Part shown: positions 51,181 to 59,020 of the stretch, in pieces
Layout: every line of letters begins with the position of its first letter
Position numbering within the stretch: position 1 is the first letter of the stretch
From: Curtobacterium sp. MCLR17_032
GTDB lineage: Bacteria; Actinomycetota; Actinomycetes; Actinomycetales; Microbacteriaceae
Direction: 5' to 3'
Assembly (NCBI RefSeq): GCF_003234795.2
Contig: NZ_CP126268.1
Coordinates: 2,108,001 to 2,172,000 of the forward strand
DNA length: 64,000 bases
Notes under the pieces: model-generated
What the model was told of the DNA's origin: nothing
Database searches by the model: none
The model's input: only the letters and a program-made list of their open reading frames with translations
Made by a program: the position numbers and the translations under genes

Positions 51181-51648
51181 ATGGGAATCCGGATGCGACC
51201 GATGGCGATCGTCGCCATCGCTGCGAGTTCGATGCTGCTCGCTGCCTGCACTTCGGGAACCGCTGATCAGAGGGACGGAGGAAGCGACCTTCGCGATCAG
51301 TACATCGGGACCTGGACGAGGAGCGCCGATGGCGGCTCGTCGTCGTTGGTCTTGTCTCCCAACGGGACGTTCGAGGCACATGACTTCCCGGCCGTGCTCG
51401 TGTGCGGCCGGTCGACTGGAGGACGAGAGATCGACGCGTGCCGCTCGGACCCCGACACGGTCTCTGCCGCCGGGACGTGGTCGATACCGGACGAAGAGCA
51501 GGGCACCGTGTGGCTCGACAGCGACGGCCTCAGTTTCAGCACGGCATACCGCAATTTCGACAGCTTCTTCGGCAAGTCCTTCTCCCTCGGCTTCTACACG
51601 GGGTCCATCGACAAGCCGAAGCCCGACTACCTCTTCGCCAAGAGATAG
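51181..51648 (+). CDS. Lipoprotein 2 of a paralogous trio
   Basis: A 155-residue lipoprotein, lipobox LAAC with Cys23. The mature part, YIGTWTRSADGGSSSLVLS through AAGTWSIPDEEQGTVWL to KPDYLFAKR, follows the same order of motifs as its neighbours but is the most diverged of the three. ATG at 51181 is chosen over an in-frame ATG at 51142 because GGAAGGAG lies about 9 nt upstream. It is 67 bp after lipoprotein 1 and likely in the same transcript. Base composition is less GC-rich than the flanking housekeeping genes. Confidence 0.75.
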   Translation: MGIRMRPMAIVAIAASSMLLAACTSGTADQRDGGSDLRDQYIGTWTRSADGGSSSLVLSPNGTFEAHDFPAVLVCGRSTGGREIDACRSDPDTVSAAGTWSIPDEEQGTVWLDSDGLSFSTAYRNFDSFFGKSFSLGFYTGSIDKPKPDYLFAKR

Positions 51649-51651
51649 ACG

Positions 51652-51760
51652 CTCGATGCGCCCCGCCCGGACGACGTCTTCACACGCGATCCGTCGGGAA
51701 GTCGCTGACCGGTCGTCGTTCAGCCCCCGAGCGCCGCTTCGAGCCGCTCGAGCTTGCCGT
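51652..51760 (+). pseudogene. Duplicated remnant of a lipoprotein 3' end plus the next gene's 3' end
   Basis: Bases 51652-51760 are nearly identical to 52237-52343. That second copy spans the last codons of lipoprotein 3, the intergenic gap and the last codons of the thiamine-binding gene on the opposite strand. The first copy keeps this order but has no upstream lipoprotein body in frame, so it is the scar of a tandem duplication that inserted or rearranged the lipoprotein genes. Confidence 0.85.
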
Positions 51761-51846
51761 TACGAGGCTCTCAACCGGGCAGCCGGCGACCACGGCCCCT
51801 TCTCGCGGGTCACCGAACGGTTCACATGGAAAGAGGAAGTAGTGCA

Positions 51847-52293
51847 GTGGTGACAAGACGTCGTGCGGGGATCACCGGAATCCTGGCGGCGATGACCGTG
51901 GCGTTGACCGGCTGCACCCTGCCAGCGCAGCCCGGGCCGCAGGACTACGTCGGGACGTGGCGGCTGCAGACGGCGAGCGGGGACGCCGCCGCTCGGTTCG
52001 AGGTCGCAGACGACAACACCTACACGGCACACGACATCCCGGCGTCGATCGCGTGCGGGACGGAGGTCTACTCGGGCAGTCCGCCCGGGTGCGCAGATCA
52101 CCGAGACGCCGTGGACTTCGCGGGGAAGTGGCGGTTGTCCGAAGCCGACTCCAAGGAGCTCCGGTTCTACTTCGCCGACCTCCTCGTGCGGAAGGGGTAC
52201 CGCGACGGCGACGAGCTCGGCTTCTACACCCGTACTCTCGATGCGCCCCGCCCGGACTACGTCTTCACACGCGATCCGTCGGGGAGCCGCTGA
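51847..52293 (+). CDS. Lipoprotein 3 of a paralogous trio
   Basis: A 148-residue lipoprotein, lipobox LTGC with Cys23. It shares with lipoprotein 1 the segments YVGTWRLQTASGDAAARFEV, an early cysteine pair, FAGKWRLSEAD, RDGDELGFY and RPDYVF. Two adjacent GTG codons (51847, 51850) are possible starts; 51847 is 7 nt after GAGGAAG. The start overlaps the stop of an upstream frame in GTGGTGA, as for lipoprotein 1. Paralogue order and the duplicated flank show that this group expanded in place. Confidence 0.75.
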   Translation: MVTRRRAGITGILAAMTVALTGCTLPAQPGPQDYVGTWRLQTASGDAAARFEVADDNTYTAHDIPASIACGTEVYSGSPPGCADHRDAVDFAGKWRLSEADSKELRFYFADLLVRKGYRDGDELGFYTRTLDAPRPDYVFTRDPSGSR

Positions 52294-52302
52294 TCGGTCG
52301 CC

Positions 52303-52611
52303 TCAGTCCCCGAGCGCCGCTTCGAGCCGCTCGAGCTTGCCGTCGAGCTCCCCCGTGTGCCCGGGCCGGATGTCTGCCTTCAGCACGAGCGAGACCCGGG
52401 TACCGAACGGTGCGACGGCCTCGGTCGCGGCCTTGACCACGGCGAAGACCTCGTCCCACTCCCCCTCGAGCTCGGTGAACATCGACGAGGTGCGGTTCGG
52501 CAGGCCGGACTCGCGGACGACCCGCACGGCTGCGGCGACGGCGTCGTGGACGGAGCCGTCCTCGGTTGCGGCGGGGCCGCCGGACGGGGCGATGGAGAAG
52601 GCGACGATCAT
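52303..52611 (-). CDS. MTH1187/YkoF-family thiamine-binding protein
   Basis: A 102-residue protein of the thiamine-binding MTH1187 family: MIVAFSIAPSGG at the start, MFTELEGEWDEVFAVVKAA in the middle and a closing helix LDGKLERLEAALGD. Related proteins bind thiamine or act as small cytoplasmic sensors. ATG at 52611 has GGATGGAGG just upstream. Its 3' end lies 9 bp from the convergent lipoprotein 3 stop and is duplicated at 51652-51760. Confidence 0.85.
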   Translation of the reverse strand: MIVAFSIAPSGGPAATEDGSVHDAVAAAVRVVRESGLPNRTSSMFTELEGEWDEVFAVVKAATEAVAPFGTRVSLVLKADIRPGHTGELDGKLERLEAALGD

Positions 52612-52681
52612 GCCTCCATCCTGCCCCGCTGCGCGCCTGCGCGGCGGCGTCATCCCGCGACGGCCTCAGCGCGCAACGACC

Positions 52682-53947
52682 TCATCGTGCGATGGGGTCC
52701 GCGTGCGTCGGGTCGTCGGCCGGACGGGAGGCCCGTGGTGCGATCCCCTGTCGCCACATCCGGACGAGCACCACGACCGCCCACACCAGCACCGCGACCT
52801 CGAGGGCGTTCCGCACCGACAGGACGACGAGGATCCACGGCTGCACGGCGAGCACCTGGTCGTAGTAGCCCGGGTACACGAGCTGCGTGAGGAACGCCAT
52901 CGGCAGCATCGCGGCCCCGACGGGCAGGAACCGCCAGGCGCTCCCCCGCCCGGCGACGAGCCCCCAGACGACCGGCACGGCGAACCACCCGATGTACTGC
53001 GGCGACCCGACCTTGTTCGTGGCGATCAGGGCGGCGACGAACAGCAGCGCCAGCACCGGGGCGACCTGGGTGCGGCGGGCCCCGGTCCGGACGGCGAGCA
53101 GGGCGAGGACGACGCCGACGACCACGACGGCCGCCATCAGCGGGGTGGACAGTGCGGCGGCGACGGTGGTGCCGGCGCCGGAGACCTCGAAGGTCAGGAT
53201 CTCGTGGTCGTAGAAGACCGCCGCGCCCGGGACGTGAGCGGCGGCGGCCCAGAGGAACGGCGTGGCGAGGGGTGACTCGATCTGCAGCCCGCGGCCGGTC
53301 TGTTCGCCGATGAACGAGAGCAGGTGGGCGGCGCCGCCGAAGAGCACGTCGACCAGGACGACGAGCGCGGTGACGGTGAGGGCCCCGGCGACGACCTCGC
53401 CGCGTCGCCCGCGACGGAGGACGAACAGCACGCCGACCAGGGCGGCCGGCCAGACCTTGACCCAGGCGGCGACGGTGAACACGGCCGCGGCGATGCCCGG
53501 TCGTGCGGCGACGAAGGCCACCCCGACCAGGGCCACGGCGGTGGCGACGGTGTCGATCCGGCCGAGGCCGATCGGACCGAGGGCCAGCAGGAACACCAGC
53601 CACCACCAGACGACCCGGACGCCGAACGCACGGAACCGCCAGAGCACGGCGGCCGCGACGGCGTTCAGCAGCACCATGAGCAGCAGCCACCCGGTACCGA
53701 TCGACGCGGTGCCGCCGAGGGCCGCGGCCGCCATCGGGACGATCGCCAGGATCGGGTAGACCCAGGGCGAGTCGATGCCGACCCAGAAGTGCGACGACTG
53801 CCCGGATTCGATCCACCGTCGGTAGGTGATGGTGACGTCACCGATCGGCTGGTTCGGCACGACGAGCGTCAGGTACCAGAGCACCAGGTGCACCGCGACG
53901 AACACCACCCCGAAGACGACGATCTCGGGCCACGGGTTCCTGCGCAC
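52682..53947 (-). CDS. GT87-like membrane glycosyltransferase
   Basis: A 421-residue membrane protein with about 11-12 helices. The first external loop carries WIESGQSSHFWVGIDSPWVYP, the position of acidic catalytic residues in GT-C polyprenyl-mannosyltransferases (GT87/DUF2029), and ATNKVGSPQYIGWF resembles a second family motif. Actinobacterial relatives use polyprenyl-phosphate-mannose to build phosphatidylinositol mannosides and arabinomannan; this exact role is inferred. ATG at 53947. It is divergent from the YceI gene. Confidence 0.8.
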   Translation of the reverse strand: MRRNPWPEIVVFGVVFVAVHLVLWYLTLVVPNQPIGDVTITYRRWIESGQSSHFWVGIDSPWVYPILAIVPMAAAALGGTASIGTGWLLLMVLLNAVAAAVLWRFRAFGVRVVWWWLVFLLALGPIGLGRIDTVATAVALVGVAFVAARPGIAAAVFTVAAWVKVWPAALVGVLFVLRRGRRGEVVAGALTVTALVVLVDVLFGGAAHLLSFIGEQTGRGLQIESPLATPFLWAAAAHVPGAAVFYDHEILTFEVSGAGTTVAAALSTPLMAAVVVVGVVLALLAVRTGARRTQVAPVLALLFVAALIATNKVGSPQYIGWFAVPVVWGLVAGRGSAWRFLPVGAAMLPMAFLTQLVYPGYYDQVLAVQPWILVVLSVRNALEVAVLVWAVVVLVRMWRQGIAPRASRPADDPTHADPIAR

Positions 53948-54014
53948 CGGACGAGCGTACCGACCGGTCGCCGATCCTCAGCCGTTCCCGAGAGTGACGT
54001 GTCACCGTCTCCGG

Positions 54015-54755
54015 GTGACCTCCGCACCGAACCCGCCGGCCTCGCCGGACGCTCCGGCTCCCCGCCCTCGGCGTCGTCTCGTCATCGTGCTCGTCGTCCT
54101 CGTCGTGGTGGCGGTGGTCGCCGTCGTCGCCGTCGCGATCGGCACCCGCGCCTACACGTCGAGCGAGAACGCCAAGGCCTCGGCCACGCCGACGGTCGCC
54201 GCCAGCCGCGCCCCGTCGACGCTCGACGCGGCGGACCTGTCCGGCGCGTGGACGGTCGGCAGGGGTTCCGAGGCCGGCTACCGCGTGCACGAGGTCCTCA
54301 ACGGCTCGGACGTCACCGTCACCGGCCGCACGTCGGAGGTCACCGGGACGGCGACCGTCGACGGCACGACGATCAGCGCAGCGACCATCACGGTGCAGGT
54401 CGGGGACATCGCGACGGACTCCGCGCAGCGCGATTCGTACTTCCGTGACTCGGCGCTCGACACGCAGGCGTTCCCCACGGCGACGTTCACGCTCACCCAG
54501 CCGGTCTCGGACGCCGTCCCGACGGGCAACGGCACGACGACCGTGAAGGCGACCGGGACCCTCGAACTGCACGGCGTCACGAAGCCGGTCACCGCGACGC
54601 TGCAGGTCGGGCTGAACGGCGACGGCGTCGACGTCTCCGGCACGGTCCCGATCACGTTCTCGGACTACTCGGTGCAGGCGCCGAACCTGGGCTTCGTCAA
54701 GGTCGACGACGCCGGGTCGGTCGAGTTCCTCGTGCACGCCACGCCGTCGTCCTGA
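54015..54755 (+). CDS. YceI-family protein with N-terminal membrane anchor
   Basis: A 246-residue protein: a basic Pro-rich cytoplasmic segment, one strongly hydrophobic helix (about 22-46, VIVLVVLVVVAVVAVV) and an extracytoplasmic YceI beta-barrel (DLSGAWTVGRGSEAGYRV, TTISAATITVQVGDIATDS, LDTQAFPTATFTL, GTLELHGVTKPVTATL). YceI proteins bind isoprenoid chains such as polyprenyl phosphates or quinones. GTG at 54015. A short palindrome GTGAC-GT-GTCAC (53994-54005) lies just upstream. Confidence 0.92.
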   Translation: MTSAPNPPASPDAPAPRPRRRLVIVLVVLVVVAVVAVVAVAIGTRAYTSSENAKASATPTVAASRAPSTLDAADLSGAWTVGRGSEAGYRVHEVLNGSDVTVTGRTSEVTGTATVDGTTISAATITVQVGDIATDSAQRDSYFRDSALDTQAFPTATFTLTQPVSDAVPTGNGTTTVKATGTLELHGVTKPVTATLQVGLNGDGVDVSGTVPITFSDYSVQAPNLGFVKVDDAGSVEFLVHATPSS

Positions 54756-54792
54756 CCGGCGCCCGGGCGGGTCACGGCGCGACCGGCTGACG

Positions 54793-54832
54793 GACGGGAG
54801 GCTCCCCACCGGCCCGCCACGCGCCTCCCGTC
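54793..54832. terminator. Bidirectional hairpin of the GACGGGAGGC family
   Basis: GACGGGAGGC (54793-54802) and GCCTCCCGTC (54823-54832) form a 10-bp stem around a 20-nt loop. It lies between the convergent YceI and nnrD genes, so it probably ends both. Confidence 0.7.
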
Positions 54833-54869
54833 AGCAGGCCGACAGGCCAGCAGGCAGACGCCCGCTCGG

Positions 54870-55718
54870 TCAGTCCGCGTCCGCGTCCCCGCGGACCGCG
54901 AGGTCCCGCACCACGCCGGGCAGCTGCTCGATGAGAGCCGTCATCGGGAACGGCCCGCCCCGCGAGGCCCGACGGGCCGCGACCCCGTGCACGACCGCCG
55001 CGGCCGCTGCCAGGTGGGCCAGTTCCTCCGGTCCGACCTCGGACGTGCCGGCGCGCGCGGCGACGAGTGCGCCGAGGACCCCACCGAGGACGTCCCCCGC
55101 ACCCGCTGCCGCGAGCCACGGCGTCGCCGAGGACGCGACCAACCGCACCCCGCCGTCGGGCGTGACGACGTGCGTGTCGGCGCCCTTGAGGAGCACGACG
55201 CTCCCGGTCCGTTCGGCGGCGCGGAGTGCCGAGCCGCGCGGGTCGCCCTCGACCTCGTCGCGGGACACGCCGAGCAGCGACGCCAGCTCGCCGGCGTGTG
55301 GCGTGAGCACCGCGAGCGGCCTGAGGTCGACGAGCGGGATCGCCCCCGCGTCGACGACGACCGGCACCCCGTCGTCGGACGCGTGCGTGAAGCCCGCGCG
55401 CGTCGTCTCGTCGAGCGCGTCGAGGGAGTCCGCTGAGATCCCCGAGCCGACCAGCCACGCCTGGACACGGCCGACGCCGGCGACGATCTCCGGCCGTCGG
55501 GCAAGCACGAAGTCCGTGGCACGGTCGGGCCCGACGTAGCGGACCATGCCGAGCCCGGTGTGGACGGCGGCGTCGACGCCCATCACCGCAGCCCCCGGGT
55601 ACTGCGCGGACCCGGTCGCGACGCCGAGGACCCCGCGTCGGTACTTCGAGGTGTCCCCGGTCGGGACGGTGATCCAGCGGGCGGCGTCGGCGGGTCGGAC
55701 GGAGACGAAGTCGTTCAT
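54870..55718 (-). CDS. nnrD: ADP-dependent NAD(P)H-hydrate dehydratase
   Basis: A 282-residue ribokinase-fold enzyme that repairs hydrated NADH and NADPH. YRRGVLGVATGSAQYPGAAVMG with VVVDAGAIPLVDLR, TPHAGELASLLG, VVLLKGADTHVVTPDG and AAAGAGDVLGGVLGAL are the family signature. The epimerase half (NnrE) is not fused, as in many actinobacteria. ATG at 55718 has TACCGT (55731-55726) 7 nt upstream and is probably leaderless; the divergent HAD gene uses an overlapping -10. Confidence 0.94.
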   Translation of the reverse strand: MNDFVSVRPADAARWITVPTGDTSKYRRGVLGVATGSAQYPGAAVMGVDAAVHTGLGMVRYVGPDRATDFVLARRPEIVAGVGRVQAWLVGSGISADSLDALDETTRAGFTHASDDGVPVVVDAGAIPLVDLRPLAVLTPHAGELASLLGVSRDEVEGDPRGSALRAAERTGSVVLLKGADTHVVTPDGGVRLVASSATPWLAAAGAGDVLGGVLGALVAARAGTSEVGPEELAHLAAAAAVVHGVAARRASRGGPFPMTALIEQLPGVVRDLAVRGDADAD

Positions 55719-55725
55719 CGTGCCC

Positions 55726-55735
55726 ACGGTACGGT
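55726..55735. promoter_or_regulatory. Bidirectional -10 element shared by nnrD and the HAD gene
   Basis: ACGGTACGGT contains TACGGT on the plus strand (55730-55735) and TACCGT on the minus strand (55731-55726), sharing the central TA. Each lies 7 nt before the ATG of its gene, and the two ATG codons are only 24 bp apart. Confidence 0.75.
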
Positions 55736-55742
55736 GACGGGC

Positions 55743-56363
55743 ATGAGCCTGTCCCTGCCTGGTCGTGTCGTCGTCTTCGACTACGGCGAGGTGATCAGCC
55801 GGACCCCGCACGCCGCCCGTGCCGCACTGCTCGAGGCGACCGGGCTCGACGCCGACACGCTGTTCCCGGTGTACCAGGAGCTCCGGCACGACCTGGACCG
55901 TGGCGACCTGACGGTGCTCGCGTACTGGCGAGCGATCGCCGAGCGCACCGGGCAGTCTTGGTCGGTGACGGACATCCACCGACTGTGGGCGCTCGACTTC
56001 ACCGGCTGGTTCGAGGTCGACCCCGAGGTCCTGGCCCTGGTCGAGGAGCTCCACGACGACGGCACCCGGGTGGCGTTGCTCTCGAACGCGGGCTTCGACT
56101 TCGGCGACCCGTACCGTCGCTCCCCGATGGGCTCGCTGTTCGAGACGGTCGTGGTGAGCGCGGAGGAGCACGTCCTCAAGCCCGATGCGGCGATCTACCA
56201 CGAGACCTGCGCGCGCCTCGGCATCGAGCCGGGCGCGATGGTGTTCGTCGACAACCGGGCAGAGAACGCGGCCGGTGCCGATGCGGTCGGTGCCGTCGGC
56301 GTGCACTTCACGTCGGCCGCGGCGCTGCGTCGGTCGCTCGAGGAGCTCGCAGCGACCGTCTGA
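55743..56363 (+). CDS. HAD-superfamily hydrolase (subfamily IA)
   Basis: A 206-residue HAD hydrolase. Motif I is VVVFDYGEVISRTP with nucleophile Asp and a Glu-Val in place of the usual second Asp, motif II is ALLSNAG, and motifs III/IV are HVLKPDAAIYH and MVFVDNRAENA. The FDxGxV form is typical of the epoxide-hydrolase-like IA group. ATG at 55743 lies 7 nt after TACGGT, so the mRNA is leaderless. Substrate unknown. Confidence 0.88.
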   Translation: MSLSLPGRVVVFDYGEVISRTPHAARAALLEATGLDADTLFPVYQELRHDLDRGDLTVLAYWRAIAERTGQSWSVTDIHRLWALDFTGWFEVDPEVLALVEELHDDGTRVALLSNAGFDFGDPYRRSPMGSLFETVVVSAEEHVLKPDAAIYHETCARLGIEPGAMVFVDNRAENAAGADAVGAVGVHFTSAAALRRSLEELAATV

Positions 56364-56533
56364 CGGCTGTCGGACCGCCGCCTGACGGGAGGCACGGGTC
56401 GGCTCCTGACGTCCTCTCGCTTCCTCCGAGGGAGCGCCCGGTACGATCGAGGCATTGTGGACGACCCTCCTAGTGCTGACCATCACATGCCCGCCGCTCA
56501 CACAGTGAGCTGCCCGACTCCGAGGTGCGCCTC

Positions 56534-57919
56534 GTGAGCCCCGTCGACATCGTCATGCTGATCGGCGGCATCCTGCTGACGCTCGGCACCGGCGTCTTCG
56601 TGGCGTCCGAGTTCGCGCTCGTCAACCTCGACCGCGCCGACGTCGAAGCCCGCCGTGACCGCGGCGAGACCGGCCTCGGCCCGGTCATCGGGGCGCTCAA
56701 GGTCACCTCGACGCACCTCTCCAGCGCCCAGCTCGGCATCACGCTGACGACGCTGCTCACCGGCTACCTGCTCGAACCGTCGATCGCCAAGCTGCTCGAA
56801 GCGCCGTTCCTCGCGATGAACCTGGCCGAGGGCGTCGTCGAGACCGTCGGCTCGATCGTGGCGCTCGTCATCGCCACGCTGCTGTCGATGATCCTCGGTG
56901 AACTCGTGCCGAAGAACTTCGCGCTGGCGCTGCCGCTGCAGACCGCCCGTCTGGTCGTGCCGCTGCAGGTCGGCTTCACGACGGTGTTCAAGCCCGCCGT
57001 CGCCCTGCTCAACGGCACTGCGAACGCCATCCTCCGCGGGATCGGCATCGAGCCACAGGAGGAGCTCTCCGGTGCCCGCAGTGCCGAGGAGCTCACCTCG
57101 TTGCTCCGCCGGTCCGCCTCCGAGGGCTCGCTCGAACAGGACACCGCGACGCTGCTCCAGCGCACGCTGTCCTTCTCCGAGCTCAACGCCAGCGACGTGA
57201 TGACCCCCCGCCCGCGTCTGTCGACCATCCGCGTGTCCGACAGCGCCGAGGCGGTCATCGCCCTGGCCCGCAAGACCGGTTTCAGCCGCTTCCCCGTCAT
57301 CGAGGAGGACGCGGACGACGTCGTCGGCCTCGTGCACGTCAAGCAGGCCGTCTCGGTGCCGCGCGAGAAGCGTCCCGAGGTGCCGGTCGGGGCCCTGATG
57401 ACCGACGCCGAGCGCGTGCCGGAGACCATGCCCGGCGACACCCTGCTCACCGAGGTCCGCGGCCGTGGCTACCAGATGGTGATCGTCGTCGACGAGTACG
57501 GCGGCACCGCCGGCGTCGTGACGCTCGAGGACCTGGTCGAGGAGATCGTCGGCGAGGTGTCCGACGAGCACGACCGGGCACGCATCGACGTCGTCCGGAG
57601 CCGTGGGTGGCTGACCTTCCCGGGGCTGCTGCGCCCCGACGAGCTCGAGGACCGCGCGAGCGTCACCGTGCCCGAGGACGGCCCCTACGAGACCGTCGGC
57701 GGGTTCCTCATGCAGGAACTCGGCCGCCTGCCCCAGGTCGGTGACGAGGTCGCGATCGACTCCGGCGTCTTCCGCATCGAACGGCTGGACGGCCGTCGCA
57801 TCGACCGGATCCGGTACACGCCGAACCCGGTCGGCGAGGACACCCTCGGCAGCAGTGCCGGCGCCGACCGGCGCACCGCCGCGCGCACCACCACGACGGA
57901 CCAGGAGGCCACCCGATGA
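56534..57919 (+). CDS. CNNM/CorC-type transporter (DUF21, CBS pair, CorC_HlyC domain)
   Basis: A 461-residue membrane protein. The DUF21 domain has about four helices (10-150) with [14 protein letters not shown], followed by two CBS domains ([15 protein letters not shown] and [15 protein letters not shown] regions) and a C-terminal CorC/HlyC domain ([20 protein letters not shown]). Such proteins have been linked to magnesium and cobalt efflux. GTG at 56534 is preferred over the one at 56525 because CGAGG lies 8 nt before it. The second CorC gene overlaps its stop (ATGA). Confidence 0.9.
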   Translation: MSPVDIVMLIGGILLTLGTGVFVASEFALVNLDRADVEARRDRGETGLGPVIGALKVTSTHLSSAQLGITLTTLLTGYLLEPSIAKLLEAPFLAMNLAEGVVETVGSIVALVIATLLSMILGELVPKNFALALPLQTARLVVPLQVGFTTVFKPAVALLNGTANAILRGIGIEPQEELSGARSAEELTSLLRRSASEGSLEQDTATLLQRTLSFSELNASDVMTPRPRLSTIRVSDSAEAVIALARKTGFSRFPVIEEDADDVVGLVHVKQAVSVPREKRPEVPVGALMTDAERVPETMPGDTLLTEVRGRGYQMVIVVDEYGGTAGVVTLEDLVEEIVGEVSDEHDRARIDVVRSRGWLTFPGLLRPDELEDRASVTVPEDGPYETVGGFLMQELGRLPQVGDEVAIDSGVFRIERLDGRRIDRIRYTPNPVGEDTLGSSAGADRRTAARTTTTDQEATR

Positions 57920-58956
57920 GTTCCGACTGGTGGGGCATCTTCTGGCTCTTCGTGCTGCTCGGCGGCAACGCCTTCTTCGTCGCGGCGGAGTTCGCGGTCA
58001 TCTCGGCCCGCCGCTCGCAGATCGAACCGCGTGCCGAGCAGGGCTCCCGGGCCGCGCAGATGACCCTGTGGGCGATGGAGCACGCCACCCGGATGCTCGC
58101 GACCACGCAGCTCGGCATCACCGTCTGCTCGCTGCTCATCCTCAACGTCTCCGAGCCGGCGATCCACCACCTGCTCGAGGTCCCGCTGCACCTGACCGGC
58201 TGGAGCGCCGAGGTGATCGGCATCGTGGCGTTCGTCTTCACGCTGCTGCTCGTGTCGTTCCTGCACGTCGTGTTCGGCGAGATGGTGCCGAAGAACATCT
58301 CGTTCTCGATGCCGGACCGGGCGGCGCTGCTGCTCGTGCCGACGCTCTGGTACATCGGTCACGGCCTGCACTGGGTCGTCGTCGGGCTCAACGAGGTCGC
58401 GAACGGCGTGCTGCGCCTGTTCAAGGTCGAGCCGAAGGACGAGGCCGTCAGCGCCTACACCGTCGAAGAGGTGCAGACGATCGTCGAGCAGTCCCGACGC
58501 GAGGGCACCCTGGCCGACGACTCCGGCACGCTCCGGATGGCGTTCGAGTTCACCGAGAAGAAGGTCAAGGACGTCGCCGTGCCGATGTCCGGGCTCGTCA
58601 CCCTGCACGAGGACGCGACGCCCGCCGACGTCGAGCGGGCCGTCGCCCAGCGCGGCTTCTCGCGCTACGTCCTGGTCGACGACGCGGGTGACCCGACCGG
58701 GTACGTGCACGTCAAGGACGTCATCGACCTGCGTCCGGACGAGTTCGACGACCCGGTACCGCCGAAGCGCATCCGCCAGCTCATCTCGCTCTACACGGAG
58801 ATGGACCTGGAGGACGCCCTCGCCACCATGCGCGGGGCGGGGCGCCACGTGGCGCGGGCCTTCGACGCAGACGGTCGGACGACGGGCGTGCTGTTCCTCG
58901 AGGACATCCTCGAGGAGCTCATCGGCACCGTCGAGGACTCGACCCGACGCCGGTAG
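57916..58956 (+). CDS. Second CNNM/CorC-type protein, without the C-terminal CorC domain
   Basis: A 346-residue paralogue of the preceding protein, starting in an ATGA overlap. The DUF21 domain ([20 protein letters not shown]) and two CBS modules ([19 protein letters not shown] and [19 protein letters not shown]) are present; the CorC_HlyC domain is missing. The two probably act as a heteromeric pair at the membrane. A 48-bp perfect palindrome follows the stop. Confidence 0.9.
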   Translation: MSSDWWGIFWLFVLLGGNAFFVAAEFAVISARRSQIEPRAEQGSRAAQMTLWAMEHATRMLATTQLGITVCSLLILNVSEPAIHHLLEVPLHLTGWSAEVIGIVAFVFTLLLVSFLHVVFGEMVPKNISFSMPDRAALLLVPTLWYIGHGLHWVVVGLNEVANGVLRLFKVEPKDEAVSAYTVEEVQTIVEQSRREGTLADDSGTLRMAFEFTEKKVKDVAVPMSGLVTLHEDATPADVERAVAQRGFSRYVLVDDAGDPTGYVHVKDVIDLRPDEFDDPVPPKRIRQLISLYTEMDLEDALATMRGAGRHVARAFDADGRTTGVLFLEDILEELIGTVEDSTRRR

Positions 58957-58967
58957 ACGCACACACA

Positions 58968-59015
58968 GACGGACGGGAGGCGCGGTGCCAGCTGGCACCG
59001 CGCCTCCCGTCCGTC
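58968..59015. terminator. 48-bp perfect palindrome between convergent genes
   Basis: Both arms (58968-58991 and 58992-59015) are exact complements with no loop, built on GACGGGAGGCGCGGTGCCAG. It lies 11 bp after the CorC stop and 5 bp before the convergent guaB1 stop and probably terminates both transcripts. The same GACGGGAGGC core is used at 3972, 28709 and 54793. Confidence 0.85.
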
Positions 59016-59020
59016 CGGTG

